Positions 52,030-64,000 of a stretch of 64,000 nt of DNA are shown piece by piece. The notes beneath the pieces are model-generated. The model did no database searches and was not told the origin of the DNA. It saw only the letters and a program-made list of their open reading frames with translations. The position numbers and the translations under genes were made by a program. The stretch comes from Cupriavidus sp. AU9028. GTDB lineage: Bacteria > Pseudomonadota > Gammaproteobacteria > Burkholderiales > Burkholderiaceae. Position 1 is the stretch's first letter. Every line of letters starts with the position of its first letter. The stretch covers positions 1-64,000 of the forward strand of contig NZ_JAIMCG010000011.1 of NCBI RefSeq assembly GCF_019795295.1. The letters run 5' to 3'.

Positions 52030-54639
52030 ATGCCCGCCCTGCCCTCCCCCGCCATCGACACCTCCCCGGAACTGCTGCTGGCCAGCCGCGTCCGCGACCG
52101 GCTCAAGGCGACCAAGCAATCGCTGTGCGAAGCCTTCACGGCCGGCGGCGCGGTCGCCTCGCTGCTCGCCCGCACCGGGCAGGCGGTGGATACCGCCCTG
52201 GTCGAATGCTGGCATGGCCTCGGCCTGCCTGCCGACTCCGCGCTGGTGGCGGTGGGCGGCTACGGGCGCGGCGAACTGTTTCCGCACTCGGATGTGGACG
52301 TGCTGTTGCTGCTGCCGGCCGCGCCGGAGCGGGACACTGTCGAGCGGCTGGAGAGATTCATCGGCCTGTGCTGGGACCTCGGGCTCGAAATCGGCTCGTC
52401 GGTGCGCACCACCGAGGACTGCCTGCGCGAGGCGCGGCAGGACGTCACCATCCGCACCGCATTGCTGGAAGCGCGCCTGCTGACCGGCAACCGGGCACTG
52501 TTCGACGACATGCGCGCGCGCTATCTCGCCGAACTGGATCCGCGCGGCTTCTTCCAGGCCAAGCTGCTGGAGATGCGCCAGCGCCATGCCAAGTATCAGG
52601 ACACGCCGTACGCGCTGGAGCCGAACTGCAAGGAGAGCCCGGGCGGGCTGCGCGACCTGCAGGTGATCCTGTGGATGACGCGCGCCGCAGGCTATGGCGC
52701 CAGCTGGAAGGAGTTGCGCGAGAAAGGGCTGCTGACCGAGCGTGAGGCGCTGGAGCTGGCGCGCAACGAGCGCCTGCTCAAGACCATCCGCGCCCGGCTG
52801 CACCTGCTGGCGGGGCGCCGTCAGGACGTGCTGGTGTTCGACCTGCAGACGGCGCTGGCCGAGGCCTTCGGCTACCGGCAGAACAACAACAAGCGCGCCA
52901 GCGAACAGCTGATGCGGCGCTATTACTGGGCCGCCAAGGCGGTGACCCAGTTGAACAGCGTGCTGCTGCTGAACATCGAGGCGATGCTGTTCCCGAGCGA
53001 GTCGCAGGTGACGCGCCAGATCAATGCGCGCTTCGTCGAGCGCCAGGGCATGCTGGAGATCACCAGCGACGATCTGTACGAGCAATGCCCGCACGCGATT
53101 CTCGAAACCTTCCTGGTGTACGAACGCACTCCCGGCGTCAAGGGACTGTCGCCGCGCACGCTGCGGGGGCTGTATAACGCACGCAACCTGATGGACGCCC
53201 GCTGGCGCAGCGATCCGGTCAACCGCCAGCAGTTTCTCGCGATCATCCAGGAACCGCAGGGCATTACCCACGCGCTGCGCCTGATGAACCAGACCAGCGT
53301 GCTGGGCCGCTATCTGGTCAACTTCCGCCGCATCGTCGGGCAGATGCAGCACGACCTGTTCCACGTCTATACGGTGGACCAGCACATCCTGATGGTGGTG
53401 CGCAACATGCGGCGCTTCGCCATCGTCGAGCACACGCACGAGTTCCCCTTCTGCAGCCAGCTGATGGCGAACTTCGACAAGCCGTGGGTGCTGTGGCTGG
53501 CGGCGCTGTTCCACGACATCGCCAAGGGACGAGGCGGCGACCACTCGAAGCTGGGCACCGGCGACGCGCGGCGCTTCTGCCGCCAGCATGGCATCGCGCG
53601 CGAGGACACCGAACTGATCGCCTGGCTGGTCGAGCACCACCTGACCATGAGCCAGGTCGCGCAGAAGCAGGACATCACCGATCCCGACGTGATCAACGCC
53701 TTCGCGAAGGTAGTCGGCAGCGAGCGCTACCTGACCGCGCTCTATCTGTTGACGGTGGCCGATATCCGCGGCACCAGCCCCAAGGTGTGGAATGCCTGGA
53801 AGGGCAAGCTGCTCGAGGACCTGTACCGCATCACGCTGCGCGTGCTCGGCGGCGCGCGCGTCGATCCGCATTCGCTATGGGCGCAGCGGCGCGAGGAGAC
53901 CATCGCCGGGCTGCGGCTGCAGGCCTTCGACCCCGCGCGGGCGCAGGCGCTGTGGGACCGGCTGGATGTCGCCTTCTTCCTGCGCCACGACGCGCGCGAT
54001 ATCGCCTGGCTGTCGCGGCACCTGGCCGACCAGGTCGACAGTGCACGGCCGGTCGTCAAGGCGCGGATCTCTCCGGCGGGCGAAGGGCTGCAGGTGGCGG
54101 TCTACGCCAAGGATCAGCCGGACCTGTTTGCCCGCATCTGCGGGTACTTCGAACGCAAGAGCTTCTCGATCCAGGAAGCCAAGATCCACACCACCAGGCA
54201 TGGCTACGCACTCGATACCTTCCAGGTGATCGATCCGAACAACCCGACCGGCGCCCGCGTCAACTATCGCGACATCATCGCGCTGGTCGAACACGAGCTA
54301 TGCGAGCGGCTGCTGCAGCAGGCGCCGCTGCCGGAACCTTCCCCGGGCCGGTTGTCGCGCCAGTCGCGCAGCTTCCCGATCAAGCCGCGCGTGGACCTGC
54401 GGCCCGACGAGCGCGGCCAGTATTTCCTGCTGTCGCTGTCGGCCAATGACCGCACCGGCCTGCTGTACGCCATCGCGCGTGTGCTGGGCCGGCATCGCGT
54501 ATCGGTTCATACCGCTCGCATCAATACGCTGGGCGAACGTGTCGAGGACATGTTCGTGGTCGACGGCAGCCGCCTGGCGGCCGACAATCGGCTCGAAATC
54601 CAGCTGGAACAGGACCTGCTCGCGGTGCTCGATATCTGA
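52030..54639 (+). CDS. glnD: [protein-PII] uridylyltransferase/uridylyl-removing enzyme
   Basis: Nitrogen sensor that uridylylates PII proteins when glutamine is low and removes the group when it is high. The 869-aa protein has the nucleotidyltransferase motif GGYGRGE (76-82) with SDVD (87-90), an HD domain with [13 protein letters not shown] (about 495-507), and two C-terminal ACT domains (about 690-760 and 795-869). All parts look intact. Confidence 0.97.
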   Translation: MPALPSPAIDTSPELLLASRVRDRLKATKQSLCEAFTAGGAVASLLARTGQAVDTALVECWHGLGLPADSALVAVGGYGRGELFPHSDVDVLLLLPAAPERDTVERLERFIGLCWDLGLEIGSSVRTTEDCLREARQDVTIRTALLEARLLTGNRALFDDMRARYLAELDPRGFFQAKLLEMRQRHAKYQDTPYALEPNCKESPGGLRDLQVILWMTRAAGYGASWKELREKGLLTEREALELARNERLLKTIRARLHLLAGRRQDVLVFDLQTALAEAFGYRQNNNKRASEQLMRRYYWAAKAVTQLNSVLLLNIEAMLFPSESQVTRQINARFVERQGMLEITSDDLYEQCPHAILETFLVYERTPGVKGLSPRTLRGLYNARNLMDARWRSDPVNRQQFLAIIQEPQGITHALRLMNQTSVLGRYLVNFRRIVGQMQHDLFHVYTVDQHILMVVRNMRRFAIVEHTHEFPFCSQLMANFDKPWVLWLAALFHDIAKGRGGDHSKLGTGDARRFCRQHGIAREDTELIAWLVEHHLTMSQVAQKQDITDPDVINAFAKVVGSERYLTALYLLTVADIRGTSPKVWNAWKGKLLEDLYRITLRVLGGARVDPHSLWAQRREETIAGLRLQAFDPARAQALWDRLDVAFFLRHDARDIAWLSRHLADQVDSARPVVKARISPAGEGLQVAVYAKDQPDLFARICGYFERKSFSIQEAKIHTTRHGYALDTFQVIDPNNPTGARVNYRDIIALVEHELCERLLQQAPLPEPSPGRLSRQSRSFPIKPRVDLRPDERGQYFLLSLSANDRTGLLYAIARVLGRHRVSVHTARINTLGERVEDMFVVDGSRLAADNRLEIQLEQDLLAVLDI

Positions 54640-54663
54640 TATCGGCGCCCCGACTCAAAACAG

Positions 54664-56565
54664 ATGACGCAAGACTCTTCCCCCAAGCGCAAGACCCTCG
54701 GACTCAAGCCCGCCGGCGGCGGCGCTCCCGCGCGCAAATCCGGCCGGCCGCTGCGCGTGTCGGACCTCAATCGCAGGCAGGTGCAGACCGTCGCCGAACG
54801 GGTCAAGGCGGTACTGCAGCGCGACCACGTCGCCGGCAAGCCGGCACGCAACGCCGGTGCCGGCCCTTCCCTGCGCGGCGGCCGCCCGGCGCCGGCGGCC
54901 GGCAACGATTCCCCGCGCGGCGGAGATCGGCCGCGACGCTTCGGTGACGACGCGCCGCGCGGCGGCGATCGGCCGCGCCGCTTCGGCGAGGATGGGCCTC
55001 GCGGCGGGGATCGGCCACGCCGGACCGGAGATGACATGCGCGGTGGCGATCGTCCCCGCCGCTTCGACAAGGATGCGCCGCGGGGCGGCGACCGCCCACG
55101 CCGGTTCGACGGCGACGCGCCACGAGGCGGCGACCGGCCTCGCCGATTCGGTGACGACGCGCCACGAGGCGCCGACCGCCCGCGTCGATTCGATGGCGAC
55201 GCACCGCGTGGCGGCGATCGGCCGCGTCGATTCGATGGCGACGCACCGCGTGGCGCCGACCGCCCGCGTCGATTCGATGGCGACGCACCGCGTGGCGGCG
55301 ACCGGCCGCGTCGATTCGATGGCGACGCACCACGGGGTGGCGACCGGCCACGCCGATTCAATGATGGCGCTCCCCGCGGCGGCGACCGGCCGCGTCGATT
55401 CGATGGCGACGCACCACGGGGTGGCGACCGGCCACGCCGCTTCAATGATGGCGCTCCCCGCGGCGGCGACCGGCCACGCCGCTTCGGTGAGGATGCGCCC
55501 CGCGGCGGCGACCGCCCCCGCCGCTTCGGTGACGATGCGCCGCGCGGCGGCGATCGGCCGCGCCGGTTCGACGACGGTGCCCCCCAGCGCAGCGGACAGC
55601 AACAACGTCCGCCACGCGCGCGCGGCGAGGTGCGTCCGGCTCGCGCCACCTTCGGCGAGGGCATGGGTCGCTCGCCGAAGAGTGGCTCCGGCCACGACGC
55701 AGGCGGCGTTCGCAGTCCGGCGCGTCCCCCCTCCGGCACGCATGCGGCAGGCGCGCGCATGACGCAGGAACATGGCGCCGGTGGCGCCGATGACGGCATG
55801 GTCCGGCTGTCCAAGCGGATGTCCGAACTCGGCCTTTGCTCGCGGCGAGAAGCGGACGAGTGGATTCCGCGCGGCTGGGTGCTGGTCGATGGCAAACCCG
55901 TCACCGAACTCGGCACGCGCGTGCGGCCCGACGCCACAATCGAGATCCTGCAGGCGGCCCGCTCCGAGCAGGGCGAGCGGGTCACGGTGCTGCTGCACAA
56001 GCCGGTCGGCTATGTCTCCGGCCAGGCCGAGGAAGGCTATCAGCCGGCCGCGGCGTTGTTCAAGGCCGAGAACCAGTGGGAGCAGGACCCGACCCGCAAG
56101 CGCTTCGCGCCTTGGCAGCACAAGGGCCTGGCCCCCGCCGGGCGTCTCGATATCGATTCGACGGGTCTGCTGGTGCTGACGCAGGACGGCCGTATCGCGC
56201 GCCATCTGATCGGCGAAGATTCGGGCGTCGAGAAGGAGTACCTGGTGCGGGTGGTCTGGGAGGATGCACCGGGCGGCCCAGTGGAGCGCAACATCTCGGC
56301 GGTCTTCCCCGCCGAGCGGCTCGAACTGCTGCGCCACGGCCTGTCGCTGGACGGCGAGGCGCTGAAGCCGGCCAAGGTCAGCTGGCAGAACGAAGAGCAG
56401 TTGCGCTTCGTGCTGCGCGAAGGCAAGAAGCGCCAGATCCGCCGGATGTGCGAACAGGTGGGCCTGAAGGTGGTCGGCCTGAAGCGCGTGCGCATGGGCC
56501 GCATCGTGCTGGGCGACCTCCCGGTCGGCCAGTGGCGCTTCCTCGGTCCGTTCGAGAAGTTCTGA
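54664..56565 (+). CDS. RsuA/RluF-like rRNA pseudouridine synthase with a long repeat domain
   Basis: 633 aa, over twice a normal family member. A basic N-terminal stretch (1-85) is followed by sixteen copies of a 14-residue repeat, [14 protein letters not shown] (about 86-308), then a linker, an S4 RNA-binding domain (about 379-440) and the catalytic domain with GRLDIDSTG (Asp496) and [13 protein letters not shown]. The C-terminal block [19 protein letters not shown] resembles RluF more than RluB. It starts 24 bp after glnD. The Arg/Gly/Asp-rich tail is probably disordered and RNA-binding; this is inference. Confidence 0.9.
   Translation: MTQDSSPKRKTLGLKPAGGGAPARKSGRPLRVSDLNRRQVQTVAERVKAVLQRDHVAGKPARNAGAGPSLRGGRPAPAAGNDSPRGGDRPRRFGDDAPRGGDRPRRFGEDGPRGGDRPRRTGDDMRGGDRPRRFDKDAPRGGDRPRRFDGDAPRGGDRPRRFGDDAPRGADRPRRFDGDAPRGGDRPRRFDGDAPRGADRPRRFDGDAPRGGDRPRRFDGDAPRGGDRPRRFNDGAPRGGDRPRRFDGDAPRGGDRPRRFNDGAPRGGDRPRRFGEDAPRGGDRPRRFGDDAPRGGDRPRRFDDGAPQRSGQQQRPPRARGEVRPARATFGEGMGRSPKSGSGHDAGGVRSPARPPSGTHAAGARMTQEHGAGGADDGMVRLSKRMSELGLCSRREADEWIPRGWVLVDGKPVTELGTRVRPDATIEILQAARSEQGERVTVLLHKPVGYVSGQAEEGYQPAAALFKAENQWEQDPTRKRFAPWQHKGLAPAGRLDIDSTGLLVLTQDGRIARHLIGEDSGVEKEYLVRVVWEDAPGGPVERNISAVFPAERLELLRHGLSLDGEALKPAKVSWQNEEQLRFVLREGKKRQIRRMCEQVGLKVVGLKRVRMGRIVLGDLPVGQWRFLGPFEKF
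54919..55587 (+). repeat. 16-unit 42-bp in-frame tandem repeat
   Basis: Sixteen consecutive units of 42 bp (one shortened to 39) encode GGDRPRRF plus a variable acidic triplet (DGD, GDD, NDG, GED, DDG) and APR. Several central units are nearly identical at the DNA level, and a two-unit block (NDG then DGD types) recurs, so the array has grown by recent duplication. Confidence 0.95.
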
Positions 56566-56578
56566 CGCAGTCGATCCG

Positions 56579-56600
56579 GCCCGGGCGCCGATGCCCGGGC
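56579..56600. terminator. hairpin between convergent pseudouridine synthase and def genes
   Basis: GCCCGGGC repeats either side of a 6-nt loop; it begins 14 bp after one gene and 17 bp before the end of the other. The T content after the stem is low, so termination is uncertain. Confidence 0.4.
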
Positions 56601-56616
56601 TGGTCGTTACCGCCCA

Positions 56617-57150
56617 TCAGTCGTCCGACTGCGGGTCCAGATCGGGAAACAGCACGTCGGTAAAGCCGAAGCGGGAGAAATCCTTGACCCGCATCGGGTA
56701 AAGGATGCCGCGCAAGTGGTCGCACTCATGCTGCACGACGCGCGCGTGGAACCCCTCGGCGACGCGTTCGATACGCTGGCCCATCAGGTCATGGCCGCTG
56801 TAGCGCAGGCTGGTGTGGCGCGGCACCATGCCGCGCAGCCCCGGCACCGACAGGCAGCCCTCCCAGCCGTCCTCCATCTCGTCGGACAGCGGAGTCAATT
56901 CGGGGTTGATCAGCACCGTCTTGGGCACCTGGGGTGCGTGCGGGTAGCGGGGGTTGCGCTCGAAACCGAAGATCACCACCTGGAGGTCCACGCCGATCTG
57001 CGGTGCAGCCAGCCCGGCACCATTGGCATGCTCCATCGTGTCGAACATGTCCTCGATCAGCGTGCGCAGCTCCGGCGTATTGAAGCGTTCGACGGGCCGG
57101 GCAACCTGCAGCAGACGCGGGTCGCCCATCTTGAGAATGTCGCGAATCAT
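56617..57150 (-). CDS. def: peptide deformylase
   Basis: Removes the N-formyl group from new proteins. The 177-aa metalloenzyme has all three motifs: [10 protein letters not shown] (44-53), EGCLSVPG (Cys99) and QHECDHLRG (140-148). This def stands alone, not beside fmt as in the common arrangement, so it may be one of two paralogues. Convergent with the pseudouridine synthase gene. Confidence 0.96.
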   Translation of the reverse strand: MIRDILKMGDPRLLQVARPVERFNTPELRTLIEDMFDTMEHANGAGLAAPQIGVDLQVVIFGFERNPRYPHAPQVPKTVLINPELTPLSDEMEDGWEGCLSVPGLRGMVPRHTSLRYSGHDLMGQRIERVAEGFHARVVQHECDHLRGILYPMRVKDFSRFGFTDVLFPDLDPQSDD

Positions 57151-57262
57151 GGGCTTTCCTTGAGCGGCATGCCGGCACGGCTTGCCGGCATGCCATGGCG
57201 GCCATTATAGCGACGCGTCCGCCCTTCCCGCTGGTGCCCCCAACGCCGGCCGCCCGGGCGGT

Positions 57263-57799
57263 TCAGGCCCGCGCGCGGTGCAACCGCAGCCACCGCCAGT
57301 ACGGTTGCCGTGCGGGCTCACCGAACACCCTTTCGACGTCCGGGCAATGCAGGCCAGGCGGCTCCGGCGTGCCCGTCCGCGGGAACTGGCGCCGGCGTCG
57401 CACGCGTGCCGCAGCCCGAATCACCTTGCGGATGCACGCACGGGCGGCCGCGTCTCTCGGCGGCGGGCCTCGGCCCTCCTCACCCGCCACGCGCAGGACG
57501 AGCCGGCCATGATGACGCAGCAGCAGGCAGCGCAGCCTGGCCAGCAGATGCCTGCCCCAGCTCAGCTGGCCGCATGGCGTCCACTCGAGCCGGAACTGCA
57601 TGCGCTGCAGCGTGAATCGGCATCTCTGGCATCGATCGCCAGCGAGGGCGATGCGCTCATCGAGCGCAGCGAGTCCCGCCTGAACCGCCTGCCAGTCGTC
57701 GATTTGCTCCCCGATTTCGCGTTCACGGATGCGCGCCGCGGCCTGGCCGCTGCCGGGCCGTGGCGTCAGCAACAGCATGCCGTTCTTCAGCACGATCAT
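57263..57799 (-). CDS. uncharacterised protein, second gene of an unrecognised pair
   Basis: 178 aa from ATG 57799, 14 bp after the stop of the upstream gene. The N-terminal third could form a helix or coiled coil (about 20-55, ARIREREIGEQIDDWQAVQAGLAALDERI). A CQRC pair occurs at about residues 59-62. The C-terminal part is Arg/Leu-rich and low in complexity. I recognise no family. A GGGAC upstream is a weak ribosome site. The frame is real in length, but antisense or chance coding in GC-rich DNA cannot be excluded. Confidence 0.45.
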   Translation of the reverse strand: MIVLKNGMLLLTPRPGSGQAAARIREREIGEQIDDWQAVQAGLAALDERIALAGDRCQRCRFTLQRMQFRLEWTPCGQLSWGRHLLARLRCLLLRHHGRLVLRVAGEEGRGPPPRDAAARACIRKVIRAAARVRRRRQFPRTGTPEPPGLHCPDVERVFGEPARQPYWRWLRLHRARA

Positions 57800-57813
57800 G
57801 GCCGGTCCCGCGA

Positions 57814-58305
57814 CTACAGCACGCCCGGCACACCGACGTAGCGCCGCCGCTGCCCTGCCATCGCCTGCGCCACATGCTCGCGCAAGCGTCGCTCCACGGC
57901 CGCTTCGCGGGACTCGAACAGGCGCCGGCCAATGGCCTGGCGCTTGGACAGCTTGAAGCTGTCCCATAGCCGGCGGACGAGCCGTTGCTGCCAGCTTCGC
58001 GAGGTCTCCTTCGGCATGGTGACCCGAATGCAAGGGACCTGGCGGACGCAGCCCTCGTAGCGGTTGCGGTTGAGCCGGCAGACGATGCGCTTGTACAGCT
58101 GCTGCGCCCACGTCGGGTGAATGCGCTCCCGGCGCCAGACCACGTGCACTTTCCCGCTCCCGCCGAAGGACAGGAACGTATCGTGGGTTTCGTCCGGGCG
58201 ATTGGTGATGCGGCTGGCGAACGGCAGCAGCTCCTTCTCCAGTGCATCCCAACGCCCCTTGCGGAGCTGCGGGTTGGAGGAAGAGGAAGCGACGTCATAA
58301 CCCAT
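57814..58305 (-). CDS. uncharacterised protein, first gene of an unrecognised pair
   Basis: 163 aa from ATG 58305, which has AGGAG 6 bp upstream; ATG 58311 abuts that site and is unlikely. The composition looks protein-like: RWDALEKELLPFASRITNRP near the N terminus, then a basic C-terminal half (KRIVCRLNRNRYEG; RRLWDSFKLSKRQAIGRRLFESREAAVERRLREH). No signal peptide or membrane segment. The ligA terminator upstream means it needs its own promoter; none is clear. Family unknown. Confidence 0.6.
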   Translation of the reverse strand: MGYDVASSSSNPQLRKGRWDALEKELLPFASRITNRPDETHDTFLSFGGSGKVHVVWRRERIHPTWAQQLYKRIVCRLNRNRYEGCVRQVPCIRVTMPKETSRSWQQRLVRRLWDSFKLSKRQAIGRRLFESREAAVERRLREHVAQAMAGQRRRYVGVPGVL

Positions 58306-58407
58306 GGTCATCTCCTGGTTGAGGATGGAAGCCAGAGCATATTTGGCGACGCGGCGCTTCCCCATGGGCCGCCGCTGCGCCGCGGCTTTCCTGGCAAGCA
58401 AGCGCTG

Positions 58408-58438
58408 AAAAACGAAAAGCCGCCCTTGCGGGCGGCTT
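58408..58438 (-). terminator. rho-independent terminator of smc-zipA-ligA
   Basis: On the minus strand AAGCCGCCC pairs with GGGCGGCTT across a GCAA loop, followed by TTCGTTTTT. It lies 28 bp after the ligA stop. Confidence 0.85.
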
Positions 58439-58466
58439 GCGATTCCCGTCGCACGGCTGCGCCTGG

Positions 58467-62059
<3,593 letters not shown>

Positions 62060-62061
62060 CG

Positions 62062-64000
62062 TCAGGCTGCCTCCGCCATCGAAACCGCGGCGTCCATATC
62101 GACCGCCACGATGCGCGAGACGCCCTGCTCCTGCATCGTCACGCCGATCAGCTGGTGCGCCATCTCCATGGCGATCTTGTTGTGCGAGATAAAGACGAAC
62201 TGGGTCTTGTCGGACATGCGTGCGACCATGTTGGCGTAGCGTTCGGTATTGGCGTCGTCCAGCGGCGCGTCCACCTCGTCCAGCAGGCAGAACGGTGCCG
62301 GATTGAGCTGGAACATGGCGAACACCAGCGCGATTGCCGTCAGCGCCTTCTCGCCGCCCGACAGCAAGTGGATCGTCGAATTCTTCTTGCCCGGCGGCTG
62401 CGCCATCACCTGCACGCCGGCATCGAGGATTTCCTCGCCGGTCATGATCAGGCGCGCCTGGCCACCGCCGAACAGCGCGGGGAACAGCTCGCCGAAATGA
62501 TGGTTGACCTGGTCGAAGGTGCCCTGCAGCAGCGCGCGGGTTTCCTGGTCGATCTTGTGGATCGCGTCTTCCAGCGTCTGGATGGCGTCGTTCAGGTCCG
62601 CCGACTGTGCATCGAGGAACGTCTTGCGCTCGCGCGCCGAGGCCAGTTCCTCCAGCGCGGCCATATTGACCGGCCCCAGCGCGTTGATCGCGTTGTTCAG
62701 GCGCGTCACCTCGCCTTGCAGGTACGACGGCTTGAGATCCGCGTTCAGCTTGGGCGCCAGCGCCTCCTCGTCGACCTGTGCGGCGCTCAGCTGCTCGGCG
62801 AACTGCTCCTGGGCAAGGCGCGCGGCCTGCTCCTTCAGCTGGTATTCGGTGATGCGGTCGCGCAGCGGCTGCAGGCTGCGCTCTGCACCGAGGCGCTGCT
62901 CGTCCAGCTGGCGCAGTTGCGCCGACAGCGCGTCAAGCTCGATGCGCGCGGCCGACAGCGCCTCTTCCTTCTGCGCGCGGATTTCCAGCGCGTCCTGCAG
63001 CCCGGTGTGCGCGGTCTGCTCGTTGATCGTCTCCAGTTCGGCGCGCGCGTTCTCCAGCGATTCGGCGATGCGCTCGGCCTGATCGCCCGCGACCTGGATA
63101 TTGCGGCGCAGCTCCTCGATCCGGCTGGCGAGGTTGCGCTCGGCAAACACCGCTTCCTGCGCGGCGCGCTCCAGTTCGCGCAGCTGCTGGCGGGCCGACG
63201 TCAGCTTCGCATCCAGCGCCTCGAAGGCCACCTGCTGGTCCTCGTGCGCGGCCTGCTGCTCCGCCAGCGCGGCGTCGTGCTGCTCGAAGCTCGCTTCGGA
63301 CTCGGCCTTGATCGCGCGCTGCTCCTCGATCTGCGCGGCGATCTCTTCCAGTTCTTCGCGGATCTGGCCGCTGCGTGCCGAATACCGGTCCATCGCCTGC
63401 GACAGCTTCAGCACGTCCATCTGCAGCGCATGCACCCGGCGCGTGGCCTGCTCGCTGCGCCCGCGTGCCTCCGTCAGCGACTGGCTGGCCTGCGTGTAGG
63501 CGGCATCGGCCCGGCTGGCCAGGCTGCGCGCCTCGTCGGCCAGCAGCAGCTGGGCCCGCGACTGCTTCTGCAGGTTCTCGATTTCCTGCTCGCGCGCCAG
63601 CATGCCGGCCTGTTCGGAGTCGGCGGCGTAGAGATGGATCGAATGGCGGTCGATCAGATGGCCATCGGCCACGACGAAGGTGGCGCCATCCGGCAGCGAG
63701 GCGCGTCCCGCCAGCGCCTGCGCCATGTCGGCGGCGGTGTAGACGCCGGCCAGCCAGTCCTTCAGCACGGCGCGCAGGCCCGGCTCGGTGACCCGGACCA
63801 GGCGCATCAGCGGCTGCAGCCCCGGCGCGGGGTCGCGCGGCAGGCCGGCCGACGGTGGCGCGAAGAAGGCCAGCTTGGCCGGCGGCGCATCGGCGAGCAG
63901 GCCCTGGATCCAGTCCAGGTTGGACACTTCGAGCGCCGCCAGTTTTTCGCGCAGCACCGCTTCAAGCGCGTTTTCCCAGCCCGGCTCGATATGCAGCTTT
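62062..64000 (-). CDS. smc: chromosome segregation protein SMC (3' part; 5' end outside the window)
   Basis: About 646 residues of the C-terminal half are present; the frame continues past the right edge. The segment starts in the hinge (GWENALEAVLREKLAAL...), continues as the returning coiled coil (about 160-480 of the visible part) and ends in the ATPase head with the ABC signature LLSGGEKALTAIALVFAMF and Walker B FCLLDEVDAPLDDAN. With its absent N-terminal half it would condense and segregate the chromosome. First gene of smc-zipA-ligA. Confidence 0.97.
   Translation of the reverse strand, partial: KLHIEPGWENALEAVLREKLAALEVSNLDWIQGLLADAPPAKLAFFAPPSAGLPRDPAPGLQPLMRLVRVTEPGLRAVLKDWLAGVYTAADMAQALAGRASLPDGATFVVADGHLIDRHSIHLYAADSEQAGMLAREQEIENLQKQSRAQLLLADEARSLASRADAAYTQASQSLTEARGRSEQATRRVHALQMDVLKLSQAMDRYSARSGQIREELEEIAAQIEEQRAIKAESEASFEQHDAALAEQQAAHEDQQVAFEALDAKLTSARQQLRELERAAQEAVFAERNLASRIEELRRNIQVAGDQAERIAESLENARAELETINEQTAHTGLQDALEIRAQKEEALSAARIELDALSAQLRQLDEQRLGAERSLQPLRDRITEYQLKEQAARLAQEQFAEQLSAAQVDEEALAPKLNADLKPSYLQGEVTRLNNAINALGPVNMAALEELASARERKTFLDAQSADLNDAIQTLEDAIHKIDQETRALLQGTFDQVNHHFGELFPALFGGGQARLIMTGEEILDAGVQVMAQPPGKKNSTIHLLSGGEKALTAIALVFAMFQLNPAPFCLLDEVDAPLDDANTERYANMVARMSDKTQFVFISHNKIAMEMAHQLIGVTMQEQGVSRIVAVDMDAAVSMAEAA

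Noticed and set aside
54919-55587. Possible CRISPR array
   Set aside because: Units are contiguous, in frame and without unique spacers; no cas genes are present.
54507-56000. Repeat-rich minus-strand frame opposite the pseudouridine synthase
   Set aside because: Its repeats are only the complement of the 42-bp units; the plus-strand frame has S4 and catalytic domains in phase with them.
57800-58252. N-terminal extension of the 178-aa unknown protein
   Set aside because: It overlaps the 163-aa gene in another frame and is Arg/Ala/Gly-rich without pattern; the ATG at 57799 follows directly after the upstream stop.

Overview
The window is a GC-rich, densely coded stretch of a betaproteobacterial chromosome. 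Gene content and order point to Burkholderiaceae of the Cupriavidus/Ralstonia type: the run rpsB-tsf-pyrH-frr-uppS-cdsA-dxr-rseP-bamA-skp-lpxD-fabZ-lpxA-lpxB-rnhB-RNA methyltransferase, divergent ppsA/ppsR, guaB-guaA, and smc-zipA-ligA. Genus is inferred from synteny and protein similarity recalled from memory; no search was run. Most of the window is core genome. No prophage, insertion sequence, CRISPR array or integrase was seen.

Layout. The left edge (1-351) carries a strong promoter and a boxA on the minus strand and looks like the leader of an rRNA operon lying outside the window. Next is the 2-methylcitrate (propionate) locus: prpR divergent from prpBCD, with a paired palindromic operator and a sigma54 promoter between them. 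From 6.4 to 13.3 kb come a hot-dog thioesterase, a DUF1289 protein, a penicillin-acylase-family hydrolase, an aldehyde dehydrogenase and the ABC-F ATPase YbiT. From 13.6 to 16.4 kb an operon queE-queD-tadA-ldcA covers queuosine precursors, tRNA A34 deamination and murein recycling. From 16.7 to 22.7 kb is a more accessory stretch: a membrane GGDEF-EAL protein, a flavodoxin-like protein, a small operator-controlled two-gene operon whose first gene is frameshifted, a DUF1330 protein preceded by a 31-bp tandem repeat, and the bdcR/bdcA pair.

From 22.7 to 30.7 kb are guaA, a membrane protein and guaB, an EamA transporter, rnfH-ratA divergent from smpB, and nfeD-qmcA. ppsA and its regulator ppsR (30.8-34.4 kb) flank an unusual nested inverted-repeat element. 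From 34.5 to 50.7 kb a long minus-strand cluster encodes translation factors, UMP kinase, isoprenoid and phospholipid synthesis, outer-membrane biogenesis and lipid A synthesis. From 51 to 56.6 kb map, glnD and a pseudouridine synthase with a 16-fold 14-residue repeat run on the plus strand. From 56.6 kb to the right edge the minus strand carries def, two unrecognised genes, ligA, zipA and the 3' part of smc.

Most interesting observations: the frameshifted, operator-controlled pair at 19.7-20.5 kb; the 152-bp inverted-repeat element between ppsA and ppsR; the expanded repeat domain of the pseudouridine synthase; the PrpR operator/sigma54 architecture; and the uncharacterised gene pair between def and ligA. 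Nothing here is clearly a large, new biological system.
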